Counted from the first letter of the stretch, positions 10,954-23,480 are shown. The stretch is 64,000 nucleotides of DNA from Apostichopus japonicus (GCF_037975245.1 NC_092580.1:1647501-1711500), one strand, 5' to 3'. A program made the numbers and translations. The notes: a model not told the origin generated them from the letters alone.

Positions 10954-13900
10954 CGTCATATTTGTGGCGGTGCGCCTGCGTATGAAGATGATCGTTTGGA
11001 AGTTCCTGTCAAATTTATACATTACCTATATTCATATTTAGTGTATATGTTACTTGTTATAGAAACCGTACACAGTTTTTGGATCTTGTACCGAACGGCA
11101 AATTGATAGTGTGGGTAACCAATTTTCTATACGTATATAGGCGTCCAGTATGGCCGAGCCTGAGGGCTGGTCGCCTTTGGCCGAATCGAGGCTGTTACGT
11201 TTTGATGACCTTTAGACTAATCGAACGCTTCTCAGAATGGTAAAGCCCTTTATATACAACTTATCGATCTGTATTTATTATTCATATAATTATAAACCTT
11301 GTTACAAGTCTTCTCTGTATTTTCTCTGCTATCTGTTCATTTGTTCTTGCTCTGTTGTAGTCATTGTCTAATCTCTTTCCTCCCTTTTATTGCTGTCGGT
11401 GGTTGTGTTTTTGTGTTGTTCCATAGGTTTTAAAGGTGACCAACTAATTGGTATCTCCATGGTATGCACATACCTAAATCACACTACCGTTTATCTCATA
11501 TATCTGCAATATAGACTATAAGTAGAACTATATAAGTTATGCAACAAACATAACACAACTGGCGTTTGCAAATGTTCATTAAAAGGGAACACTTCGTTTT
11601 GAAACTGACATACTAGTCAATCCGTTGTTTTCACAGTTCCAATAGCTCAATCAAAACATATGAAATATAGAGAGCCGTTGCATGACATTCAACATCACTG
11701 CCTTTGATAATTTTTGATGAAACTAATATATGCTACCTGAGACCATACAATGCCCTCCCCCTCCCCCTCCCCACCCCCACACTCACACTTTGAAAACTGA
11801 CAGGTTGCTGTCCTACAGCTCGTTCAACTTTGGATGCACTCCACGGTAGTGCGAAAACACATTCAGCTTGATTTAAGCATTATATATTAGCAAACAGTAA
11901 ACCAAGCAATAAAATGATAAATACATATGCCACATAATCCGATTATTATAAATTTTTCTTTCTCGAAATTTCGACAGAAAAAGTCGACATGTTGACTTTT
12001 CACGTCAAAATTAACAGATTTAAAAAATTTCAATTAAAAGACAAAAACAATTGAAGATAAAAATAAAAACTCGAAAGACTAGATTATCTCCAATTATTAA
12101 TATGAATTGTCGACTTTTCGACAAAAACAATCGAGATACCCAGAGACAGGTGATTTTTTTGTGGAAAAAAAAGTAGAAAACTTCAGTGATGTTTTTTTTA
12201 CATCAATAAATAGGGCCTAAACTGTTCGAGTTTAAGAAATTAAGAAATTAAGAAAAGAGATTAAAGAAAAGAGAAATCAAACTATTGACGAATACAAGCA
12301 GCCGAAAAGAATTCAAACAGGAAACAAAATCTGATAATAATATGATATCATTTGAATATAATGATAAAAACTGGGAAAACATTGCACCAGATAGCATCTA
12401 AGGACCTTCAATTGTTCAAAAATATCTCAAAGGAGGATACTCCTCCCCTTAGACCCCCCCCCCCCCCCCGCATATCAATCGCAAAATGTGCTCCCCTTTC
12501 GAATTCCTGGCTAGGTCGATGCACACGTTGAATAATGCCTATGTTAATAACATATAGACATATTAGGTTTCTTTCAGATACGACTATACTAAGTACGGGA
12601 TAGCGATATGGGTTATATATTATTTTAATATTTTGTTAATAGACCAAAAAGAACAACATAAATTAAACAGAGTGTAAACAAGAGCAACAGTGTAGAACGT
12701 ACTGGCACTATAAGGAAGTTGGGTGATTTCGAGACCAACTAGTGTTTTTTTTTTATCAGAACGACTGTAGTGACCGTCTGGGAAAGGTTTTGAAAAGTAA
12801 AACAACGAAAGCTTCAAGTTCTTCTGTAATAATTCCCATTGTTATTTAGAGGCGTGCAAGGGAGAAGCCCCTGAAACCGCAATGTTTTCACATTTGCCTT
12901 TTCCTTTTGTATTCTCAAAGCATTTTTAAGCACATGAGAATTCATGTTCTCTTAAATGTATCTCCCTTGGCCCTGGTAGGGGCCCAGGGTACCGCCTAAA
13001 GAGTTTCTGACATTCACTGTTCTCGTATAGCGATTTGAAAGCACAAGAGCGAGTGAGAGAGGTGGACAGAGATGAATTAAAAGTCTCTGAGATGTATTTC
13101 CACTCTGACATTTCCCCAACGTTCCCTACAAATGTCTTTCCCTACTAAATATAACCAAAGCATTTCAATAATCATGCATTCAGGGCTTGCTCTCAACTAA
13201 GACTGACCAGCGGTCAGACGTGGCCGAGGACCCATGACAGTAGTGTATAGTCCATGCATATCCACCATTGCCTCCAGGTCAACCCGATATTGAGTACAAC
13301 CAGCAAGTTGCGTGAGAATTGTGTTTCACTATTCTAACCATGCGCTTTCTAACTAACCGACCAACTGTATAACGAGCAGCGACTGCAAAAAAAAAAAAAA
13401 ATATTCTATACGGACGTGCTAAACACGAAATGTCTTTGTTTCAAAATGTGTCTAATTTCATTTCATAAATGTTGAATCATGACAAACACCGTGCACACAT
13501 TTTGATGATAAAGTTCTATTCTGACGCTCACGTCTCACTTCATATGATGTGTTTCTTCGCCGTACTAACCATTGGAATCAGATTTAAGAACCGGGAGGTA
13601 GAAATCAGTGGTGGATCTTGTCCATGTAAAGGAGTGAGCAAAAGTTGGTCACTTCTTCTTCTTGGAATACCATGACCTTTTTATTTCTGCCTAATATGCG
13701 CCTGTGGGGGAGTATATGGTCTTCTCTATGTCTCTCATATATTTATATTTCTTCTATATTTGTTGACATTGTAAAATATTAGATTATTTAATTTGGTTCT
13801 TTTCTTTTTCCGTTTTCTCTTGTTATTTTTCTTTTCTTTCTTTCTTTGGTCTCATTGTCACACAAACCATGATATCGAATGAACGGCTGCTTAATTAAAG

Positions 13901-14677
13901 GTCTGCTGTATAGACTCCAACAGTATAGCACGCTATCATGGAAAAGTTTCTTGAGATTACGTAATAGACCCTACCTTGGTCGTAAAATGACCTCTTTTTA
14001 CCAATTAGTCTGCAACGCCTGCCACATATTTTTTTCTTATATGAGTGTGAATGCTGTATGATTAACTACAGTGTAGACATGAACATATTTCCACACAGTG
14101 TTTACACAAATTTGAGCCTAATGGCGTTAAGAACTGAGCTACACAGGCTTATCTTAGAGCCTGAGGTGGATTTGTATACGACCGTGGCAGGTCGATTACG
14201 TAATCACAAAACTTTCCTAGCTATAGCGTGCTATACAATTGGAGCCAATAAAGCAGATCTTTAATACGGTATGTCCCAATATTGCTACTGCAGACACTAA
14301 GCATTGTCCATCAATAAACACTTTCAGTGTATGCGCACCCTGAGAAATCATTATAATCTATGCCACGATTGAGTTCTATAAGAAGAGGCGGTTACCATGC
14401 ATGCGGATAGACATACATCTCACCTAGAATGACATTAACTATGGCATAATATTCTTGATACGTTACACATATATCACATTGAAAGAAAAGTACTACTGAA
14501 AATGTCGACGCAAATGAAAGAAAAGAACAATGAATATGACTATATTCTAACATATTTTGCTCAGTCAGCAAACATGCGAAAGAATGAACATAAAACGAAC
14601 CAGTTTATTAAACGATAATGATGCAATATGTTGCCGCTAACGGGTTGGTCTCATAAATGGTATAGAAATAAATATTG
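10954..14677. other. Intergenic stretch, no gene recognised
   Basis: About 3.7 kb between the TIR element and the 3' end of the transporter gene. It contains low-complexity AT-rich parts (11900-12300), a run of C near 12457-12470 and scattered short frames without domains. Confidence 0.45.
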
Positions 14678-14814
14678 TTATTTAACAGAATAACATTCCG
14701 AAATGGGTCTTTTGTCACAAAACCACAGCAGAGCAAATGGTGCCACTATTAGGCACACAATTCCGTTCACAGTGAACACAGCAAGAGATGATCCAGTGAG
14801 ATCCGTGAGAATTC
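14678..14814 (-). CDS. Transporter exon 4 (C-terminal TM and stop)
   Basis: The acceptor TTTTCACAG precedes GAATTC. The exon codes for residues 375-419: GILTDLTGSSLAVFTVNG, then a last hydrophobic helix and a short cytoplasmic tail ending in YSVK. The phase matches the previous exon. Confidence 0.88.
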
Positions 14815-17762
14815 CTGTGAAAAGCAAATATCGAACATGTTAGTCTATAATTGATAGAGTGGGACTGTTTGAAATTGGAGACTGATGGCGATATACATCA
14901 ATACTATAGTGACAACCGCAAACGCGTGAACACATTTATCTAGTGCATCTCCATGGATGCAGCATATATGCTACCACCATTTTAGTGAATTAACATAAAT
15001 ATGTTCCATTATAAGGATATTGAAAACTGACTGAATCGCCTACTATGTAATCTGAGAAATGAAAAGAGCTGCCATTTATCAATCAAGATTGAATTGGTTA
15101 CGAATAAATTAACACATGTGAGTATACAGATGTTGTAATTGTTATACTAAACAGGAAAAGCACAGTACCTGCTGTAAGGCCTCCGAGTTGATAAAGAATG
15201 CCTTCCATGAAGAAAGAGAGAGGTAAACCCTTTTGGAAATGATATTTACAGAGAACGAGTGGGATGAAACCGCAAATTGCAGCGTATTGAAATCCTTGCG
15301 AAAATCCACTTACGACCATGAGGCAAAACACCACTGAAAATTTCGTCATGTAAACACTGACTAACAGTGCAATCGCATTCACTGTAGATGGAAGTAAGCA
15401 TCCAGTAATTGGGTTGATCATTCTTAATTTAAAAAGAAGAATTGGCAGTAGGCCTCCACCTATTCCACCTATCCCACCTGCTGTAGAAAGAAGTACTGAT
15501 TGCTGTGCCGAGAAATTCAAGTCGTTCCCAAACGAAACCAGGAATATTGCCCAAGAAGAGTAGACCAACATCCCAGCTGCTGCGAATAACATGCAAATGG
15601 CAAAGTTTTTGTGACGAAATAGTGCTGAGAAGATAAAGCCATATCTGTCACATGGATGAAGTTTAGCGGTTGCTATGGTACCGTATGCCGAGGCACTGGC
15701 TGATTGTTCACATGTGGATGGCTTCAATGGACGCATTGCGATTCCTAGAATCATGTTGTTCATCAATATCATGCCTATCAGAACCAGTGCCGTGCTATGG
15801 CCATAATTCCCGACCAGCCAATTCATAACAAGTGGAAGCACGGATATTCCAACATAGGTTAGCACGCCGGTAGCCGACGAGATGATGGCGAACGTTACGT
15901 CATCGAAGAGAGCGTGCATGTACAAAAATGGCGGTAAACAGACAAGTCCGAAACCAATTCCTACAAATGGGAAGAAATTAAAAGAGACTTCGGTTAAAGG
16001 TAACCATTTTAAGACTGCCACAGATTTCTGAGATACGGTTATCACACTACTGGCACCTGGGGCAATGCATAGTACCAACAATGATATTGTTATTACCGGT
16101 ACCGCACAGCAGCTACACAGTCACGGTTCGTAGATCTAAACAATTGTATTATATAACCTATATATAGTTATATATATATATATAGGTATATATAGTTATA
16201 TATATAGTTATATATCTAGTTATATATATAGTTATATATTTAGTTATATATTTAGTTATATATATATATATAGTTATACATATATAGTTATAGTTATGTT
16301 CTCTGTATTGTTTCAACTTACCAGACATAGCATGGAAGATAAACAGGTGCCAAACTTTAGAAGCAAGCAATCCTGCACAGACATATCCAAATCCAGATAG
16401 GAAACCACCGGTAACACCAAGCGAACGATAACTGCAGTATTGGAGTAGTGGTCCACATAGTGGAGCTTTACGATACAAACAATGAATGAAGCTATGTTAA
16501 AAGAATGCTGGACTGTATATATCCACTATACAGACACCACACCCCATACATGCAAGGGCGGCGGAACCGGGGGAACAGGGGGCACGTGCCCCCCCCACTT
16601 TTCCTCAGGTTAAAAATGTGCCCTTTTTCTACATAAAAATTGAGGTGTCTCAAGTTAGCAAGAGGCCAGGGAACCAGAATGAACACTCGGGAAGGGCCGT
16701 TTCCAGCCATCTGAGGGGTTTGTAAAACCAAAAATTTTCTTGTACGCTCCGCGCCAACTGATGGTGGCGCTCCGCTCAGATAGTCGTGCACACAACTTTG
16801 CAAATCCTGGCTACGCCCCTGACTTTTAATGAATTTCTGTGGGTCAAACTCAAAGCTATTTCGAATGGAAAAAATGTGTTAAGATATTGACAAGAAATAA
16901 ACTCTAATTCGGAAGATTCCTACATTAGCAACTAGCATGATTTCACCTCATTTTGTGATCAAAAGAAAACTTGTTCCTTGTTTCCCAATTTGCACATTGG
17001 ATATTGTAGTGCTATATGCATATTTTCATTGAGGGGGGGGGGGGGGGGGACGTTGATGGAGTGATGTGTATACGCAAATAAGATACAATAAGAATACAAT
17101 ACAATAAGAGTTACAAAGGGTACTAAATATAAGGCTGCATCAGTCCAATCGAATTTCTGCAAAGTGCCCTTTGATGTCGGTGCTCCCCCCCCCCCAGATT
17201 AAAAGTGCTTCCGCCGCCCTTGCATACATGCACCCATTTACATTCCCATTGTTGGAAAAGCAAACTTACCTCGAAAGCCCGATCAGATGACTAAATCGGT
17301 TGCTCTTTCGAACACTTATTATTATGATTTCCTCGATATATCATCATGAGTACTTTATACGTGTTTCAATTTTCCCGTCCATGATTCCAGCGTTCCTGAG
17401 ACACGATCATAAGACACGTTAGATTAAAGCTAAGAGCCATTATCTGTACTTAACTTCTAAATTTTTCTAATAGTCGTAAACGTATATAGGATGACGACTA
17501 AGTTACAGAATCATGACGGACAAAGTGATAAAAAAATGAACAAGAGGTTCCGGTTTTCTATGTGGATATACTTACCCATAAGAAAACTAATACCACACTG
17601 TAATGTGTAAGCCCATGCCACCAGAGTATTACTGGTTTGTAAGTGTTCCGTTGTATATTGTAGCATCACGCCGTTGACCTTCATGATACCCCCGAAAGTG
17701 ATGATACGAAAAGAAGAGAAGAATATGATGAGTCCAGGTAAAAGTCGATGCCTCAGAACCAT
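14678..17762 (-). CDS. SLC16-like (monocarboxylate transporter family) MFS transporter, four coding exons
   Basis: The coding exons on the minus strand are 17762-17576, 16465-16322, 15960-15169 and 14814-14678. All junctions are GT-AG and phase 1, and together they give 1260 bases, 419 residues plus a stop. The start follows an in-frame TAG at the -5 codon. The protein is a multi-pass membrane protein of the major facilitator superfamily. TM1 has GGIMKVNGVML, where the Lys (residue 28) aligns with the substrate-coupling Lys of SLC16 TM1. The central loop (MRPLKPS to HPCDRYGF) separates two sets of hydrophobic helices, and the length is near the family norm. The classic N-terminal DG(G/S)WGW signature is absent, so this is a divergent member related to the MCT12/MCT9-like expansions of invertebrates. 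The expected role is proton- or facilitator-type transport of small carboxylates or related solutes at the plasma membrane; the substrate cannot be read from the sequence. Confidence 0.9.
15169..15960 (-). CDS. Transporter exon 3 (TM4 to TM11)
   Basis: The acceptor is CATTTGTAG and the donor GTACTG. The exon codes for residues 111-374, from GIGFGLVCLPPFLYM to the helix containing YQLGGLTAG. It carries most of the membrane helices and the hydrophilic central loop. The open frame runs on past the donor to a stop at 15098, but the spliced continuation keeps the MFS fold. Confidence 0.92.
16157..16300. repeat. AT microsatellite in transporter intron 2
   Basis: TATATATAGTTATATA-type repeats fill about 140 bases of the intron between exons 2 and 3. 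Confidence 0.9.
16322..16465 (-). CDS. Transporter exon 2 (TM2-TM3)
   Basis: A 144-base phase-1 exon between CGTAAAG and GTAAGT. It codes for residues 63-110, PLCGPLLQYCSYRSLGVTGG to HAMSG. Confidence 0.9.
16553..17222. mobile_element. Non-autonomous hAT-like element in transporter intron 1
   Basis: The termini CAAGGGCGGCGGAACC and (inverted) CAAGGGCGGCGGAAGC are flanked by exact 8-bp duplications CATACATG at 16545-16552 and 17223-17230. It contains one GTACGC...CTTAGATAGT-type module (16741-16784) and runs of G and C near the ends. A second family member in the opposite orientation is at 33000-33897. Confidence 0.92.
17576..17762 (-). CDS. Transporter exon 1 (start, TM1-TM2)
   Basis: The start codon is at 17762 with an in-frame stop 15 bases upstream. 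It codes for MVLRHRLLPG, a hydrophobic TM1 and the IMKVNGVML motif, and ends at a GTAAGT donor. A further upstream coding exon joining at TTTAG before GAGAAA cannot be excluded. Confidence 0.8.
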
Positions 17763-17939
17763 GTCAAGTTTCTCCTAAAGTATTAACATTAGAAAAAAAG
17801 AAACATAATACCAAATACATTGAGTGTTTACCGTGCTTTTAAGAATTATACTCTACCGTGATGTGTATGTTTGACGTAGCAATTACCAAATATACGGCGG
17901 ATATATATGGAACGCGAAAAGGGCAACCTTATTTCGTTG

Positions 17940-18215
17940 TCTAAACTAAGTTTGTTGCTGTTTAAACTAAAGATGTTGCTGCTTTTTTTTTACCATGCCG
18001 TTGATGTCTAAACTTACGTTGATGTCTAAAGTCACGTTGATGACTAAACGCGCCTTCATGTCTAAACTCACGTTGATTTCTAAACTTACGGTTGATGTCT
18101 TAACTCACGTTGTCTAAAACTTTCGTTGCTATCTAAACTTACGGTTGATGTCTAAACTTACGTTGATGTCTAAACTCACGTTGATGTCTACACTTTCGTT
18201 GCTATCTAAAGTTCC
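17940..18215. repeat. Tandem array of an 18-20-base unit
   Basis: Units of the type GTTGATGTCTAAACTTAC recur about a dozen times with single-base and length variation. The inverse-oriented relatives at 22515-22645 form the other arm. Confidence 0.85.
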
Positions 18216-18309
18216 GTTGTGAACACATTGTGAACGAACATCATTCTTTCTTTTCAAAAAAATTATAACAATCAACCGCAAGTTGCTTCCGTGCAGTGCT
18301 AACAACGGT

Positions 18310-19003
18310 TACATCTCTATGTTCCGACGTCTCTATTTTTGTTCACCCAATTTTTTTTGGACCTCATTTTTTTGGACCCATATTTTTCGGACCCATTTTG
18401 TCGGACCCAATTTGTTGGTACCCCATGTTTTTTTGGAGACTCATTATTTTTGGACCCCCATTTTTCGGACCGTGGGGTGGGGACTGACGAAAAAAAAGTT
18501 GGTGTTAGGGGTCGCAGGTCCCGGTGATCCACTTTTAGGTCCCGACCGTCCTTTGGTCCTAATCAGGGGTCAGGAAAAAATTGGTCACAAATCATGTTGG
18601 TCCAAAATTTGGGTCCAAAAAATTTTGGGTCCGAAAAATTTTGGTCCAAAATAATTGGGGTCCCAAATAACATTGGTCAGAAAAAATTGGTCCGAAAACA
18701 TGTTGGTAAAAAATTTTGCCCAAAAAATATGGGTCCGAAAAAATTGGGTCCGAAAAAATTTTGGTCCAAAAGAATGGGGTCCGAAAAAAAAATGGGTCAC
18801 AAAAGAATGGGGTCAGAAAAAAATTGGGTCACAAAAAAATGGGTCCGAAAAAAATGTGGTCAAAAAAAATTAGAGTCCAATAAATTGTCGGAACATAGAG
18901 ACGTCGGAACATTGAGACGTCGGAACATAGAGACGTCGGAACATAGAGACGTCGGAACATAGAGACGTCGGAACATAGAGACGTCGGAACATAGGGATGT
19001 CAC
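18310..19003. mobile_element. Foldback element built of GGTCCGAAAA-type and GTCGGAACATAGAGAC repeats
   Basis: The left arm reads TTTTTGGACCC-type units (18350-18475); the right arm reads the inverse, GGGTCCGAAAAA (18600-18880). The outermost parts are ATGTTCCGACGTCTCTA on the left and an array of CGTCGGAACATAGAGA on the right (18888-18995), ending in GGGATGTCACCC. A third relative is at 40456-40640. Non-coding; the frames here are by-products of the repeat. Confidence 0.75.
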
Positions 19004-19226
19004 CCTAACAACATATCTATTACAGAGATTTTCATGCTAAATACAGCCAATGATGTTTTCTCAAATTTCCCGAGATTTGTTTGGTTAATAGTCCCTTACC
19101 CATTGTCTGCAAACATGCTTGCATCTTCAGTGCTCAATGAACGCAAAGTATGATGGTTTAACTATGTAACGTGAAAAGGGGGGGGGGGGGGTATCGTTAA
19201 TGTCATGCCGGATTTGTAGCAACAGC

Positions 19227-19289
19227 CATGTAAATATCGTTAACAACCTGATTTGTCGAACAAATCACGTTGTTAACGATATTTACATG
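19227..19289. repeat. Long hairpin in duplicated unit (first copy)
   Basis: CATGTAAATATCGTTAAC and its inverse enclose further paired bases (GATTTGT/ACAAATC), giving a stem of about 30 bases with a very small loop. The same hairpin is at 20583-20645 and, slightly altered, near 22850-22910. Confidence 0.9.
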
Positions 19290-20582
19290 ATAGTTGATAC
19301 AACTCCGAGGACGTTATTTACATTTATATTGTTAATGTCATATTTGAATAATTGTTATATCACAGAAAGTTATGAGTTGAGACAATCTATGAATTTTGCG
19401 GGAAGCTACCACAACATCTCTGATACTGAAAAGGACTTTAAATCTCACAGTATGTTATGTTCTCTCACTTTTGAGAGTTGATAATATAAAATATGCACTT
19501 ATACCACAGTTATTTCTTCGTTGCAAACTTGCGTAAATTTTTGCGGTCCCTTTGACCACGTGCTTCAAGTCATGATTCTGGTGCAACACTAATTCGTGTG
19601 CATAAACTACTGCAGTCATACATCGTCAAAAGTAGTCATTGAAGTTTCGACATTGCGTAAAAATGTTATTTAAATACTATAATTTTCGTAGAGTTGGTTG
19701 CTTCCAAATACTGAAAAGCATCCAGGGTAAATGTTGGATCAGTTGCTCTATGGTTGGATGTAGTCTGCGCTTCGTGAGTAACAAGAAGGGCACAGTATTG
19801 AAGTACGTAGGCAATATGACTCACAGAACTAGTTTACTTAACCCGCCAAGCAAGTTCATTCGTAACACCAATCCAGTTCGGAGTTTCGATTTGCGAAAGG
19901 GATTGTGTTGTAAATGGAAAATACACAAACCTTGCTCAGCATTGTTAAGAATTTTAGACCAAAAAAACCGCTAACATGTTATGCAAGAAACGAATCATCC
20001 AAGATACACTCGAGTTTTGACTAAGGCTATGTGTTGTAGGTAAGGTGATATGATCTTTTCTCCACAAATTTTCAGGATATGCGCATGTGCAGTTGAAACT
20101 CCGAAGTTTGAACAGGCCTAATACAAATTGCGTGGAATTTAGCGAGATATGCACACTACATTTGCGGGGATATTTGAAGAGTTGGGGTTGCTGGTAAAAT
20201 CGCTGCAGGTCAAAGCATCGAGGTACTATATACAATAAATTGTCGGAACATAGAGACGTCGGAACATTGAGACGTCGGAACATAGAGACGTCGGAACATA
20301 GAGACGTCGGAACATAGAGACGTCGGAACATAGAGACGTCGGAACATAGGGATGTCACCCTAACAACATATCTATTACAGAGATTTTCATGCTAAATACA
20401 GCCAATGATGTTTTCTCAAATTTCCCGAGATTTGTTTGGTTAATAGTCCCTTACCCATTGTCTGCAAACATGCTTGCATCTTCAGTGCTCAATGAACGCA
20501 AAGTATGATGGTTTAACTATGTAACGTGAAAAGGGGGGGGGGGGGGGTATCGTTAATGTCATGCCGGATTTGTAGCAACAGC

Positions 20583-20645
20583 CATGTAAATATCGTTAAC
20601 AACCTGATTTGTCGAACAAATCACGTTGTTAACGATATTTACATG
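20583..20645. repeat. Long hairpin in duplicated unit (second copy)
   Basis: Identical stem and loop to the hairpin at 19227-19289. Confidence 0.9.
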
Positions 20646-21834
20646 ATAGTTGATACAACTCCGAGGACGTTATTTACATTTATATTGTTAATGTCATATT
20701 TGAATAATTGTTATATCACAGAAAGTTATGAGTTGAGACAATCTATGAATTTTGCGGGAAGCTACCACAACATCTCTGATACTGAAAAGGACTTTAAATC
20801 TCACAGTATGTTATGTTCTCTCACTTTTGAGAGTTGATAATATAAAATATGCACTTATATCACAGTTATTTCTTCGTTGCAAACTTGCGTAAATTTTTGC
20901 GGTCCCTTTGACCACGTGCTTCAAGTCATGATTCTGGTGCAACACTAATTCGTGTGCATAAACTACTGCAGTCATACATCGTCAAAAGTAGTCATTGAAG
21001 TTTCGACATTGCGTAAAAATGTTATTTAAATACTATAATTTTCGTAGAGTTGGTTGCTTCCAAATACTGAAAAGCATCCAGGGTAAATGTTGGATCAGTT
21101 GCTCTATGGTTGGATGTAGTCTGCGCTTCGTGAGTAACAAGAAGGGCACAGTATTGAAGTACGTAGGCAATATGACTCACAGAACTAGTTTACTTAACCC
21201 GCCAAGCAAGTTCATTCGTAACACCAATCCAGTTCGGAGTTTCGATTTGCGAAAGGGATTGTGTTGTAAATGGAAAATACACAAACCTTGCTCAGCATTG
21301 TTAAGAATTTTAGACCAAAAAAACCGCTAACATGTTATGCAAGAAACGAATCATCCAAGATACACTCGAGTTTTGACTAAGGCTATGTGTTGTAGGTAAG
21401 GTGATATGATCTTTTCTCCACAAATTTTCAGGATATGCGCATGTGCAGTTGAAACTCCGAAGTTTGAACAGGCCTAATACAAATTGCGTGGAATTTAGCG
21501 AGATATGCACACTACATTTGCGGGGATATTTGAAGAGTTGGGGTTGCTGGTAAAATCGCTGCAGGTCAAAGCATCGAGGTACTATATACGGAGTTGGAGA
21601 GGAGGAAAGAGTGGCAGGGCAGGCGAAATGAAGGTCGGACGGCCGCCCTTGTAAAACAGCGAAGCTAGGGCACTCGATGGCATCCGCCATATATATTGTG
21701 TAGAGCATTCACAAAGTACATGCAGTGATAAGATCGCATCTTCTCAACTATAAACACTAGTAAAAGTATAGGTTATATAATAAACGCAATTGGTGTTCGA
21801 TCGGGACGAAAACATTTGTCTTTAGTAATGTTAC

Positions 21835-22100
21835 TGTCATTCGTTTTACTTGATTGCCGACATTCACAACATATCCAGACATCTTGTAATGGTTCAATAA
21901 TTTAATTTTAAGTACAGTATTTTATGCTGGCATTTTGTCTCGACACTCGTTTTACTTGATTAACGACATTCCCAGATTATCTCTACACATTGTTGGAGGG
22001 GCTCAATGAAATCAGTTTAAAAGTGCAGTATTTTTATGCTGGTACTTTGTCTAGACACTCGACGTTGTACTTGATTTCCGACATTCACAGCGTATATGCA
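21835..22100. repeat. Imperfect tandem repeat, unit about 110-120 bases
   Basis: The phrase TTTTACTTGATTGCCGACATTC recurs in altered form at about 21840, 21950 and 22070, each followed by related sequence with TTTATGCTGG and TTTGTCT...GACACTCG. Confidence 0.7.
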
Positions 22101-22675
22101 TAGCCTATAAGTATAACATCATAACATTTTAAATGTTGTTTACCGTGCAGCCTCCTATTCGTATGAGTTGTACTAACGCACATGTTATCTGATAGACTGG
22201 CTGTGGGATATACGGTAGCTAATAAAACAAGGTTTCTACAAGTTTGCGTTTGGTGACTCCAAATGGACTTGGACCTCCAAGACCCCTATTGTTTTTGGTG
22301 CAGGTGTTTATAGCCACGTACAGTAGACTGACCTGTGTTTATCATGCCGTAGTGTTAATGTATCAAAATGGTGGTTCGGGCCATTTCTATAGTAACAGCT
22401 AGTTCTGCTTATACTAACACCTTTCTAGTGTACTGAAGTCATCGAAACCTCAATGCATTTTGCATTCTGGTTTACATTACGCGGTCGAGCAATTTTGAAC
22501 AGCGCCAATAGCAACAACGTAAGTTTAGACAACGACGTATGTTTAGACAACGGAAGTTAAAATAACAACGTGAGTTTGAGCAACAACGTGGTAAAACAGC
22601 AGCAACAACTTTAGTTTAGACTGCAACAAACTTAGTTTAGACAACGAAATATGGTTGCCCTTTTCGCGTTCCATA

Positions 22676-23480
22676 AAATACAGCCAATGATGTTTTCTCA
22701 AATTTCCCGAGATTTGTTTGGCTAATAGTCCCTTACCCATTGTCTGCAAACATGCTTGCATGTGCTCAATGAACGCAAAGTATGATGGTTTAACTATGTA
22801 ACGCGAAAAGGGGGAAAATCGTTAACGTCCTGATTTGTAGCAACAGCCATGTAAATATCGTTAACAACCTGATTTGTCGAACAAAATCACGTTAACGATA
22901 TTTACATGATAGTTGATACAACTCCGAGGACGTTGTTAACGATATTGTTAACGTAATATTTGAATAATTGTTTTATCACAGAAAGTTATGAGTTGAGACA
23001 ATCTATGAATTTTGCGGAAAGGTACCACAACATCTCTGATACTGAAAAGGACTTTTCATCTCACAGTATGTTTTATTCTCTCCGTGTTGAGAGTTGATAA
23101 TGTAAAATTTGCATTTATACCACAGTAATTTCTTCGTTGCAAACTTGCGTGAATTTTCGCGGTCCCTTTGACACGTGCTTCAAGTCATGATTCTGGTGCA
23201 ATACTGATTCGTGTGTATATACTACTGTATTCATATATACATCGTCAAAAGTAGTCATTGAAGTTTCGACGTTGCGTAAAAATGTTATTTAAATATTATA
23301 ATTTTCGTGGAGTTGGTTGTTTCCAAATACTACAAAGCATCCATTTTGTTGGATCAGTTGCTCTATATGGTTGGATGTAGTCTGCGCTTCATGAGTAACA
23401 AGAAGGTCACAATATAGAAGTACGTAGGCAATACACTCACAGAACTTACTAGTTTATTTGCGAACGGGATTGTGGGGTAA
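22676..23480 (+). repeat. Third, diverged copy of the 1.36-kb unit (partial)
   Basis: It starts at AAATACAGCCAATGATG and follows the order of the unit (hairpin, GAAAGTTATGAGTTGAGAC, GTCGACGTTGCG-like part) with many substitutions and several deletions. It lacks the GTCGGAACATAGAGAC array. Confidence 0.85.

Larger units (their letters stand above)
18878..21588 (+). repeat. Tandem duplication of a 1.36-kb unit
   Basis: The block from 18878 to about 20232 is repeated almost exactly from 20233 to about 21588 with an offset of 1355-1356; the one-base difference is in a G run. Each copy begins with the CGTCGGAACATAGAGA array and ends at ACTATATAC. A third, more diverged copy of the middle part follows at 22676-23480. 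The open frames inside show no known domain. Confidence 0.93.
17907..22674. mobile_element. Large foldback (TIR) composite element
   Basis: The left end ATGGAACGCGAAAAGGGCAA is repeated inverted at 22655-22674. The arms continue inward as inverted arrays of GTCTAAACTTACG-like units (17940-18215 on the left, about 22515-22645 on the right). The interior holds a second foldback (18310-19003) and a 1.36-kb tandem duplication. No target duplication is clear and no transposase is encoded. The sequence right after the element resembles part of its own interior, which suggests insertion into a related repeat. Confidence 0.75.

Noticed and set aside
15098-16081. A single-exon 327-codon transporter gene
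   Set aside because: Both ends extend past good splice sites; the four-exon model gives a full-length in-phase transporter.
18283-18962. Long frames on both strands across the GGTCCGAAAA repeats
   Set aside because: Repeat-derived; overlapping frames on both strands with the same simple composition.
19639-19974. A 111-codon frame identical in both 1.36-kb units (also 20995-21330)
   Set aside because: It starts at TTG rather than ATG, has no domain, and identity follows from the recent duplication of the DNA. The third copy does not keep the frame.
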